Shown: positions 1-5,478 of the stretch, piece after piece
How positions within the stretch are numbered: the first letter of the stretch is position 1
Layout: every line of letters begins with the position of its first letter
Made by a program: the position numbers and the translations under genes
Notes under the pieces: model-generated
What the model was told of the DNA's origin: nothing
Databases searched by the model: none
Seen by the model: only the letters and a program-made list of their open reading frames with translations
NCBI GenBank assembly: GCA_030550225.1
Contig: JAUQPV010000190.1
Span: 1 to 5,499 of the forward strand
Direction of reading: 5' to 3'
Source: Acidobacteriota bacterium
GTDB taxonomy: Bacteria > Acidobacteriota > HRBIN11
DNA length: 5,499 nt

Positions 1-865
1 AGACTTCCGAGGCGTCCGCATAGTGGAGGGGGATGCCCATCCGGTCCCGGAGATTCGCCTGGACGGCTTCGGGCTCGCCTTTCCGGAGAAGCCCGTTGTC
101 GACAAACACGGCCAGCATTCGGTCCCCGGCGGCCTCGTGGACGAGGCGGGCCAGGACCGTGCTGTCGACGCCCCCGCTGACGGCGACCAAGATGTCGCCC
201 TCCCGACTCCGGGCCTGGACCCAGGCGATGAGCTCCTGCATGTAGGCCGCCAGGTCCCAGTCCCGCACGGCCCCGCACACGTCAAACACGAAGCGGGCCA
301 GGATGTCCCGACCGTAGGCCGTATGGACGACCTCGGGGTGGAACTGGACGCCATAGAGACGCCGCCGGGGGTCCGCAAAAGCCGCATAGGGCGTGGCCTC
401 CGTACGGGCCAGGACTTGAAAGCCCGGCGGCAGACGCTCGACCCGGTCGCCGTGGCTCATCCAGACCTGGAATGTCCGGGGGAGGTCTCGGAACAGGACG
501 TCCGGTGTCTCGACTTCTACACGGGCTGGACCGTACTCCCGAATGGGGCCCGGCACGACCTGACCCCCGAGCTGATGAGCCATGAGTTGAAGCCCATAGC
601 AGATGCCTAAGATCGGCACGCCGGCCTGATAGATTTCGGGACGGATCGTCGGGGCGCCAGGTTGGTACACGCTCTGGGGGCCGCCCGAGAAGACGAGGCC
701 CCGCAAGGTCCCCTCGGTGAGACCGGCCGTGAGGACCTCCCAGGGCGCATAGCAGGAGACGATCTCCGCATATACGCCCATCTCCCGGATGCGCCGGGCG
801 ATGAGTTGCGTGTACTGAGAACCGAAGTCGACGACTCGAATCTGAGCCTTCCGGATAGGTCTCAT
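1..865 (-). CDS. guaA: GMP synthase (glutamine-hydrolysing), 5' part, runs off the left edge
   Basis: GuaA amidates XMP to GMP in the cytoplasm, using ATP and ammonia released from glutamine. The visible 288 codons begin MRPIRKAQIRVVDFGSQYTQ. They cover the class I glutamine amidotransferase domain (about residues 8-195): an SGGPQSVY oxyanion-region motif at 60-67, the nucleophile Cys89 in GICYG, MSHGD at 136-140, and the His176/Glu178 pair in VQFHPEV. The ATP-pyrophosphatase domain then starts, with the P-loop SGGVDST at 230-236 and the family motif VDNGLLRKGE at 255-264. The rest of that domain and the dimerisation domain lie beyond base 1, so this is truncation by the window, not a broken gene. 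The ATG at 865 is preceded on its strand by GAGGT with a 4-base spacer, and an in-frame stop lies just upstream. It is 30 bp downstream of the coiled-coil gene and probably in its operon. The family assignment is secure from motifs and their order. Confidence 0.97.
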   Translation of the reverse strand, partial: MRPIRKAQIRVVDFGSQYTQLIARRIREMGVYAEIVSCYAPWEVLTAGLTEGTLRGLVFSGGPQSVYQPGAPTIRPEIYQAGVPILGICYGLQLMAHQLGGQVVPGPIREYGPARVEVETPDVLFRDLPRTFQVWMSHGDRVERLPPGFQVLARTEATPYAAFADPRRRLYGVQFHPEVVHTAYGRDILARFVFDVCGAVRDWDLAAYMQELIAWVQARSREGDILVAVSGGVDSTVLARLVHEAAGDRMLAVFVDNGLLRKGEPEAVQANLRDRMGIPLHYADASEV

Positions 866-895
866 CGATACCTCAAGGGTGAGCCAGGAGCTATC

Positions 896-1792
896 TCACG
901 AACCGACGGTCCGTCGGCCATCCTCGATGACCCAAACATCGAATTTCTGAGCCTCGGCCTGGACGGCATCGGACGCCGAGACACCGGCTACGATAGCCAC
1001 GACTGGCACGCCCAGCCGGGCCAGGAGGTCAGCTCGCTGGCGGGCCCGTCGGACGTCATGCGAGTCGATGACGTAAGAGACCTCTACAAGGACTCGGACG
1101 GGAGTTCGGTCGTCACCGAAGCCCTCAGCGACGACGTCCGCCTGAAGGACCTCGACGACCTCCTCTCGGGACAAGAGACCCTCGTCTTCCGCTTCGTCCA
1201 AGATGGCTCGGAGGGCCTCCGGCTGGAGAACTTTGAGTCGGCGGAACCATCGGCCGAGATAGGCTGGAGCCTTACGGGACCATTCTGCCTCCAGACTCCG
1301 GCCTTTTAGGTCCCCGACGTCCCGCTGCAGGCTCCCGACCACCGCCGTAAGAGACGCGATTTGGCGGGAATTCTCCTGTACCTGCTCGGTTAAAATTGCG
1401 ATTTGACGATAATTCTCCTGCACCTGCTCGGTTAAAATTGCGATTTGGCGGGAATTCTCCTGCACCTGCTTGGTCAAAGCTTCAATCTGACGGGAGTTCG
1501 CCTGGAGTTGGGCTTCGGCGCGGTCCATCCGCTCGGTCAGGGCGGCAATCTGCCGGGAGTTCTCGGCAATTTGGGCCTCCACGCGGTCCATCCGCTCGGT
1601 CAGGGCGGCAATCTGGCGGGAATTCTCCCGGATGGCCTCCCAGACACGTCGGAATTCCTCATGCATTTCGGCCCGGAGGCGCTCGACCCGAGCCGGGAGC
1701 TCCAGCAGGTCGTCGGTCAGGACCTGCCGGCGGACTTCCTCCCGAAAGGCCAGGTCCTCTCGAAGAAGGCGTAGGAATTCCTCTTTCAACAT
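896..1792 (-). CDS. Coiled-coil protein with PD-(D/E)XK-like C-terminal domain (DUF3782-type architecture)
   Basis: The 298-residue protein has three parts. Residues 1-40 are a charged helical head (FLRLLREDLAFREEVRR, then LLELPARVERL). Residues about 41-160 are a long predicted coiled coil containing six repeats that begin (E/A)N(S/Y)RQI at 56, 77, 98, 112, 126 and 140. Residues about 165-298 are a compact alpha/beta domain. That tail, with ADVVAEG around Asp219, VLVEVS around Glu237, a helix with DVRRARQRADLLARLG and a final strand, has the layout of small PD-(D/E)XK nuclease-fold domains. The usual Lys of the E-X-K motif is Ser239, so catalysis is doubtful. Proteins with this head, coil and nuclease-fold plan (DUF3782-like) are common in thermophilic bacteria and archaea, and I know of no established role. 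No signal peptide or membrane segment is seen. The start has a strong GGAGGA ribosome site 8 bases upstream (1801-1806 on the plus strand). Family placement is from memory of its architecture and is moderately sure. Confidence 0.85.
   Translation of the reverse strand: MLKEEFLRLLREDLAFREEVRRQVLTDDLLELPARVERLRAEMHEEFRRVWEAIRENSRQIAALTERMDRVEAQIAENSRQIAALTERMDRAEAQLQANSRQIEALTKQVQENSRQIAILTEQVQENYRQIAILTEQVQENSRQIASLTAVVGSLQRDVGDLKGRSLEAEWSRKAPAYLGRWFRRLKVLQPEALRAILDEAEDEGLLSREEVVEVLQADVVAEGFGDDRTPVRVLVEVSYVIDSHDVRRARQRADLLARLGVPVVAIVAGVSASDAVQAEAQKFDVWVIEDGRRTVGS
1356..1628 (-). repeat. In-frame tandem repeats (42-bp and 63-bp periods) in the coiled-coil gene
   Basis: Read on the plus strand, three 42-bp units start at 1356, 1398 and 1440 and are nearly identical, each with a core close to ggaattctcctg followed by cacctgctcggtt. 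Beyond 1482 the period becomes 63 bp: the block cggtccatccgctcggtcag occurs at 1521 and again at 1584. Both periods are multiples of 21 bp, that is of one heptad, so gain or loss of a unit keeps the reading frame and the coiled-coil register. In the protein they give 14-residue ENSRQIAILTEQVQ units and 21-residue units containing ENSRQIAALTERMDR. The close nucleotide identity suggests recent duplication or ongoing homogenisation. Confidence 0.9.
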
Positions 1793-1826
1793 CCGTCCGT
1801 CCTCCGCTTATCATCGTCCAAGCTTG

Positions 1827-2636
1827 TCACGGCCGAAGCCCGTCGAGGGTGACGACGAGGAAGACCCGCCGTTCGGCGGCGACCAGGCTGAAGCCCAGTT
1901 CCTGGAGACCTCGGCAGGCTTCGATGATACCGGCTTCTTCAGGCGTCTCCCGAAGCAGGTCTGCCGCCTCCGACGCCGGAACGCCCTCGACCCATGGCGG
2001 CCGGTCCTGAAATTTTAAGGCGATCTTTCGAATTTGCCAGTCTTGGTCTCGCAAGCGCCGGACGAGGGACTCGGCCAACGGTCGCACGGCGCCCTCGAGG
2101 AGGCTGACGACCCGCATATAATGCTGAGCTTCCCAGAGTTCGCTTTCCAGCTCGCCACCCGCCGGTAGGAGGAGCCGGAGTACCTCGTCGATGGCCGGAA
2201 GGCTCATCTGACCCTTTGGGTAGGCCGAGCCCGCCTGCACGGTGACGGTCACCTCCGGAACCTGTGTACCGCGGACTTCGTACCGCCAGCTGTCTCGGTG
2301 GAACCGGACCTGCCAAGTGACCCGGGGCCGCGCCCCGCCCCGACTCATCAACTCGATGGACCCGAGGGACCAGGGCGACGGCGTCTCCCGGAAGGGCAAG
2401 TCTCGGAAAAATCTGTAAAGGTCTCGCCATGAAGCCGGTGGGGCCAGCTCGACTCGGGCTCGGCACGGACCGTCCGGCGGGGCCTCGACGATCTGAAGGC
2501 GGGCGGCCTCCGGTAAGGGCAGGGTCCCGAGGCCGACGCAGGAATCCGCCGGTTCAACGCCCGCCGATGGCAGAAGGCGACCGGCGAGAACGCCGAACAA
2601 GAAGCCGGTCACGATCCATAGACTCCACTGGTTCAT
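1827..2636 (-). CDS. Unrecognised protein with N-terminal membrane anchor or signal segment
   Basis: I do not recognise this 269-residue protein. Residues about 5-22 (SLWIVTGFLFGVLAGRLL) form one hydrophobic segment, either a signal anchor or an uncleaved signal peptide. No lipobox precedes Cys33. The rest is probably outside the cytoplasmic membrane. Residues 60-112 (RARVEL, SWRDLYRFFRDLP, LGSIELM, VTWQVRF) show a strand-helix-strand-strand pattern that recalls the ferredoxin-like domain of PilO/GspM-type secretion and pilus proteins, but this is only a resemblance. Residues 147-200 are mainly helical and charged. The C-terminal part (IRKIALKFQ, then ELGFSLVAAERRVFLVVTLDG) could be another alpha/beta subdomain. 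It is the first gene of the leftward unit and lies 34 bp upstream of the coiled-coil gene. Its ATG at 2636 follows GAGAGGG with a 5-base spacer. GC-rich codon use like its neighbours and an uninterrupted frame support a real gene. The function is unknown. Confidence 0.8.
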   Translation of the reverse strand: MNQWSLWIVTGFLFGVLAGRLLPSAGVEPADSCVGLGTLPLPEAARLQIVEAPPDGPCRARVELAPPASWRDLYRFFRDLPFRETPSPWSLGSIELMSRGGARPRVTWQVRFHRDSWRYEVRGTQVPEVTVTVQAGSAYPKGQMSLPAIDEVLRLLLPAGGELESELWEAQHYMRVVSLLEGAVRPLAESLVRRLRDQDWQIRKIALKFQDRPPWVEGVPASEAADLLRETPEEAGIIEACRGLQELGFSLVAAERRVFLVVTLDGLRP

Positions 2637-2661
2637 CCAGGCCCTCTCTGGAAAGCCTACC

Positions 2662-2723
2662 GTGATGACGTGACGAGTTTCGCCCCGGTGCCGGCTTCTT
2701 TCCAGACCCCGTCACGTCGTCAC
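2662..2723. repeat. Spaced inverted repeat GTGAYGACGTGACG, 14-base arms
   Basis: The left arm gtgatgacgtgacg (2662-2675) matches the reverse complement of the right arm cgtcacgtcgtcac (2710-2723) at 13 of 14 positions, with a 34-base spacer. The left arm starts 25 bp upstream of the leftward start codon. The position and symmetry would suit paired operator half-sites for that unit, or the ends of a small repeat element. No known regulator motif is recognised. Confidence 0.55.
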
Positions 2724-2741
2724 AAAGCTGGATGGGCGTCT

Positions 2742-2801
2742 GGTGTTGGGTGTTCGGTGTTAGGTCCTTTCCCAAGAACCCAACATCCAGCACCTAACAC
2801 C
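2742..2801. repeat. Heptamer-based hairpin repeat (GTGTTGG family)
   Basis: The arms 2742-2765 and 2778-2801 are 24 bases each and pair at 19 positions plus 3 G-U wobbles (if transcribed rightward), around a 12-base loop (2766-2777). The left arm is three tandem heptamers, GTGTTGG, GTGTTCG and GTGTTAG (2743-2763). The right arm holds three more in the opposite orientation (ccaacat, ccagcac, ctaacac, 2780-2800). The first 20 bases of the left arm recur exactly after purM at 5450, so this looks like a dispersed intergenic repeat. There is no T-run after it, so a simple intrinsic terminator is unlikely. Confidence 0.8.
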
Positions 2802-2817
2802 GATTTCTCGAAGGGTC

Positions 2818-2875
2818 GGACCCCCCATAGGCCGAAGGGCCCTGGGATATCCTATGGGCGCAAGGTCTGGGGTCC
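2818..2875. repeat. Two-part inverted repeat upstream of the purF promoter
   Basis: The outer arms ggacccc (2818-2824) and ggggtcc (2869-2875) pair perfectly over 7 bp. Directly stacked inside, ccatagg (2825-2831) and cctatgg (2851-2857) give another 7 bp, with an 11-base bulge on the right side and a 19-base apical loop containing gggccc. It lies 57 bp upstream of the TATAAT element. If that promoter is used, this is operator-like DNA and not part of the mRNA leader. No riboswitch consensus is recognised. Confidence 0.5.
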
Positions 2876-2932
2876 TTTCCCGGGACCTTTATCCCGTATC
2901 CCTGCCCAGTAGTCGAAGTCCCTCGGAAAGAC

Positions 2933-2938
2933 TATAAT
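2933..2938 (+). promoter_or_regulatory. Consensus -10 hexamer of the likely purF promoter
   Basis: TATAAT matches the sigma-70 -10 consensus perfectly in otherwise GC-rich DNA. It predicts a transcript start near 2945 and a leader of about 30 bases before purF. The -35 region is weak: tagtcg at 2910-2915, with 17-bp spacing, matches 3 of 6 positions. This suggests activator help, an upstream element or a relaxed promoter. The call rests on sequence and position only. Confidence 0.6.
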
Positions 2939-2974
2939 GAATCGACAACTCGGGAGGGAAGGGCAAAAAAGCCG

Positions 2975-4366
2975 ATGTGCGGTGTCTTTGGTATCTGGAA
3001 CCATCCGGAGGCGGCGCACCTGACCTACATGGGGCTGTACGCCCTTCAGCATCGAGGTCAGGAGAGCGCCGGGATCGTGACGGCCGACGGCGAGCGGCTG
3101 TTTGAACACAAGGGCATGGGGTACGTCAGCGACGTATTTACCGAGGACGTCTTAAAAAAGCTCCCGGGCCATCTGGCCATCGGCCACGTCCGGTACTCGA
3201 CGGCCGGCCGGAGCTTTCTCCAGAATGCCCAGCCCCTGGTCGCCCATCGGGCCTGGGGAAGCCTGGCCATCGCCCACAACGGCAACATCGTGAACGCTTT
3301 CTCCTTGCGGGAAGCTCTGGAGCGGGACGGGGCCATCTTCAGCACGACGACCGACACGGAGGTCATCCTCCATTTGGTCGCCCGGTCTCGGCGGTGGGAC
3401 CTCGTCGATGCCATCCTGTGGGCCCTGCATCAACTGAAAGGGGCCTTTACGTTGGTCATCCTGACGCCGGACACGCTCATCGGCGTTCGAGACCCTTACG
3501 GGTTCCGTCCCCTCTGGCTGGGCCGTAAAGACGGGGCCTGGGTCCTGGCGTCGGAGACGTCGGCCCTGGACCTGATCGATGCCGTCCCCGAGCGGGAGGT
3601 TCAGCCCGGCGAGGTCATCGTCATCAACGAGGACGGCATCCAGTCCTTGAAGCCCTTTCCGGCCACCGTCCGGGCTCAGTGTATATTCGAATTGGTCTAC
3701 TTTTCCCGACCCGACAGCGTCATCTTCGGACGTTCCGTCAGCGAGGCCCGTGTCGAGATGGGCCGCTGGCTGGCGCGGGAGGCCCCGGCGGACGCCGACA
3801 TCGTCGTACCCGTCCCAGACTCGGGCGTCCATGCGGCCATCGGGTACGCCGAGGCCTCGGGCCTGCCCTTCCAGTTTGGCCTCATCCGGAATCACTACGT
3901 GGGTCGCACGTTCATCCAACCCTCGCAGGCGAACCGGAGCTTCGGCGTCAAGGTCAAGCTGAACCCGGTGCGCCCTGTCGTAGGCGGCAAACGGGTCGTC
4001 CTCATCGACGATTCCATCGTACGGGGTACGACCAGCCGCAAGATCGTTCAAATGCTCCGCCAGGCGGGCGCCCGAGAGATTCATGTGCGCATCAGTTGCC
4101 CGCCCATCATCGGCCCCTGTTACTACGGGATCGACACGCCGTCCGAGGAGGAGCTGATCGCGAACCATTACGACGTGGCCGGCATCGCTCGCTTCATCGG
4201 GGCCGACACCCTGGCCTATTTGAGTCTGGAGGCCCTCCTGCGGAGCGTCGGCGACCCCCAGGGCCGGGAGTTCTGTGTGGCCTGCTATACACGGGACTAC
4301 CCCATCCCGGCCGACCATCAGAAGATCAAGCAGATCCGCATCCTGGAGCGGACAGCGGTCGAATGA
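2975..4366 (+). CDS. purF: Amidophosphoribosyltransferase (glutamine PRPP amidotransferase), iron-sulphur type
   Basis: PurF makes 5-phosphoribosylamine from PRPP and glutamine, the first committed step of de novo purine synthesis, in the cytoplasm. The 463-residue length is normal. The N-terminal Ntn-hydrolase glutaminase domain starts MCGVFGIW: Met removal would expose Cys2 as the nucleophile. It includes LQHRGQESAGI (24-34), RYST (73-76), HNGNI (101-105) and DPYGFRPL (173-180). The C-terminal phosphoribosyltransferase domain has DSGVHAAIGYA (282-292), RNHYVGRTFI (305-314) and the PRPP loop VVLIDDSIVRGTTS (341-354). Cys236, Cys382, Cys434 and Cys437 sit where the Bacillus-type enzyme binds a 4Fe-4S cluster. 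No in-frame start upstream encodes a propeptide. Purine-rich GGGAGGGAAGGG (2952-2963) upstream is the likely ribosome site, although its spacing is long (11 bases or more). It leads purM by 53 bp in the same direction. Confidence 0.98.
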   Translation: MCGVFGIWNHPEAAHLTYMGLYALQHRGQESAGIVTADGERLFEHKGMGYVSDVFTEDVLKKLPGHLAIGHVRYSTAGRSFLQNAQPLVAHRAWGSLAIAHNGNIVNAFSLREALERDGAIFSTTTDTEVILHLVARSRRWDLVDAILWALHQLKGAFTLVILTPDTLIGVRDPYGFRPLWLGRKDGAWVLASETSALDLIDAVPEREVQPGEVIVINEDGIQSLKPFPATVRAQCIFELVYFSRPDSVIFGRSVSEARVEMGRWLAREAPADADIVVPVPDSGVHAAIGYAEASGLPFQFGLIRNHYVGRTFIQPSQANRSFGVKVKLNPVRPVVGGKRVVLIDDSIVRGTTSRKIVQMLRQAGAREIHVRISCPPIIGPCYYGIDTPSEEELIANHYDVAGIARFIGADTLAYLSLEALLRSVGDPQGREFCVACYTRDYPIPADHQKIKQIRILERTAVE

Positions 4367-4398
4367 TCGCCGGTCCTCCAGGACCCTGGCATCCCTGA
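4363..4398 (+). other. Possible 11-codon minigene and small hairpin in the purF-purM gap
   Basis: An ATG overlaps the purF stop in the ATGA arrangement typical of translational coupling. It opens a frame encoding MIAGPPGPWHP, which ends at TGA (4396-4398), 21 bases before the purM start. The frame contains the perfect small stem ggtcc-tcca-ggacc (4372-4385). The peptide is proline-rich and includes a PPG triplet. It may be only chance in a short GC-rich spacer, or it may keep ribosomes close to the purM start. No independent ribosome site is needed or seen. Confidence 0.2.
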
Positions 4399-4419
4399 CA
4401 GGGTGGTGGGAGTGTCCTC

Positions 4420-5439
4420 ATGCGGTATCGGGACACGGGCGTCGACATCGACCGGGGGCATGAAGCCGTCCGTCGGATCCGGTGGCTCCTGGAGCGGTAC
4501 CAACCGGCCTTCCGGGAGAATATCGGGCGGTTCGGAGGCCTCCTGCCCCTGGCGGTCGAGGGGATGGCAACGCCCCATCTGGTGGCCAGCATCGACGGTG
4601 TAGGGACGAAGACCCGTGTGGCCGCCCTCGTCGGCCGTTGGGACGTCTGCGGCCGGGACGCGATCGCTCATGGTATCAACGACGTCCTCGTCCAGGGCGC
4701 CTATCCTATCGGGGCTCTGGACTATTTGGGCATGGGCCGTATCGTGCCCGAGCGGGTCGAGGCCATCGTCCGGGGGATGCTGGAAGAGTGCACCCGTCAC
4801 GGGGTCGTCCTCATCGGCGGGGAGACGGCCGAGATGCCAGACGTGTATGGCGAGGACGACGTGGACGTCGTGGCCGTCGTGATCGGCCTCGTCGACGGCG
4901 CCCGGGTCCTGGATGGCCGAGCCATCCAGCCCGGCGACCGTCTCTTGGGTCTCCCTTCGACGGGCCTCCACACGAACGGTTACACCCTGGCCCGGAAGCT
5001 CTTCTTTGAGCGCCTCGGCTGGACGCCCGACCGATGGCTGGACGAGTGTCAGATGACCTTGGCGGATGCCCTTCTCCAGCCCCACCGTTGCTATCTTTCC
5101 TACCTGAAGCCTCTCCTCGACCGGGGTCTCGTCCGGGGCCTGGCGCACATCACGGGTGGCGGCCTGACGGAGAACGTCCCCCGGAGCCTCCCCGAGGGGA
5201 CGGTCGCCCGGATTCGTCGGGGCACGTGGCCCGTCCCGCCGATTTTCGAGTTGATTCAGCGTCTCGGCGACGTCCCGACGGACGAGATGTTCCGTACGTT
5301 CAACATGGGCATCGGGATGGTCGTCGTCGTGCGGCCGGAAGATGAACCGAGTGCTCGGCAGACCGTCGAGGACCTCGGCCTGCCCGTATATTCTATCGGG
5401 GAGGTCGGGCCCGGCCCGGGCGGGGTCGTCTATGAATAA
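4420..5439 (+). CDS. purM: Phosphoribosylformylglycinamidine cyclo-ligase (AIR synthetase)
   Basis: PurM closes FGAM to aminoimidazole ribonucleotide (AIR) with ATP, the fifth step of de novo purine synthesis; the enzyme is normally a cytoplasmic homodimer. The 339 residues match the usual length (about 345). Family signatures run in order: SIDGVGTKTRVA (57-68) and the INDVLVQGAYPIGALDYLGMG segment (from 86), LIGGETAEMPDVY (131-143), LPSTGLHTNGYTLARK (178-193), AHITGGGLTENVPRSLP (242-258) and MFRTFNMGIGMVVVV (290-304). This covers both the N-terminal AIRS domain and the C-terminal AIRS_C domain. The ATG at 4420 has GGGAG (4408-4412) 7 bases upstream. It follows purF closely and is probably co-transcribed with it, and a heptamer repeat begins 4 bases after its TAA. 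No key motif is missing. Confidence 0.98.
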   Translation: MRYRDTGVDIDRGHEAVRRIRWLLERYQPAFRENIGRFGGLLPLAVEGMATPHLVASIDGVGTKTRVAALVGRWDVCGRDAIAHGINDVLVQGAYPIGALDYLGMGRIVPERVEAIVRGMLEECTRHGVVLIGGETAEMPDVYGEDDVDVVAVVIGLVDGARVLDGRAIQPGDRLLGLPSTGLHTNGYTLARKLFFERLGWTPDRWLDECQMTLADALLQPHRCYLSYLKPLLDRGLVRGLAHITGGGLTENVPRSLPEGTVARIRRGTWPVPPIFELIQRLGDVPTDEMFRTFNMGIGMVVVVRPEDEPSARQTVEDLGLPVYSIGEVGPGPGGVVYE

Positions 5440-5443
5440 TTCG

Positions 5444-5478
5444 GTGCTGGGTGTTGGGTGTTCGGTGTTGGGTATTGG
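5444..5478. repeat. Tandem heptamer repeat GTGTTGG x5, second copy of the dispersed repeat
   Basis: Five tandem units, GTGCTGG, GTGTTGG, GTGTTCG, GTGTTGG and GTATTGG, follow the purM stop immediately. Bases 5450-5473 match 2742-2765 in the divergent intergenic region at 23 of 24 positions. In that other copy the heptamers are followed by an inverted set that completes a hairpin. Here the window ends 21 bases later, so any matching right arm is not visible. Its place right after a stop codon would allow a role in transcript 3'-end formation or stability. Confidence 0.8.

Larger units (their letters stand above)
2637..2974. other. 338-bp divergent intergenic region
   Basis: This gap lies between the start codons of the leftward unknown gene and the rightward purF, so it must hold promoters for both directions. 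From left to right it contains a spaced inverted repeat (2662-2723), a heptamer-based hairpin (2742-2801), a second, bulged hairpin (2818-2875) and a consensus -10 hexamer before purF (2933-2938). An 11-base direct repeat, ggtcctttccc, occurs at 2763 and 2871. I found no convincing sigma-70 pair for the leftward unit. The short open frames here have no family resemblance and are not called as genes. Confidence 0.8.

Noticed and set aside
23..1309. Plus-strand open frames of 195 residues (23-610) and 215 residues (662-1309)
   Set aside because: They lie opposite guaA and the coiled-coil gene. Their translations show no family motif, whereas the minus strand gives clear GuaA motifs throughout.
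1356..1628. Regular repeats resembling a CRISPR array
   Set aside because: The units are contiguous, have no unique spacers, have periods of 42 and 63 bp, and are in frame inside a coiled-coil protein gene.
2750..2762. CCGAAC core (on the minus strand) resembling half of a Bacillus PurBox
   Set aside because: The AT-rich flanks of the PurBox are missing and the same core occurs in the repeat copy after purM, so it is better explained as part of the heptamer repeat.
2554..3109. Short open frames in the intergenic region (2554-2793 minus, 2670-2912 plus, 2852-3109 minus)
   Set aside because: They overlap repeats, hairpins and gene starts, have low-complexity Pro/Arg-rich translations, and show no supporting ribosome site or family resemblance.
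3152..4318. 388-residue open frame on the minus strand inside purF
   Set aside because: It is a long antisense frame expected from GC-rich codon bias. The plus strand encodes complete PurF and the antisense protein has no recognisable motif.
4393..4403. ccctgacaggg as a terminator between purF and purM
   Set aside because: The stem is only 4-5 bp, has no T-run, and would separate two genes that look co-transcribed.
4318..5148. 276-residue minus-strand frame opposite purM
   Set aside because: It is a shadow of purM from the same codon bias, with no family features.
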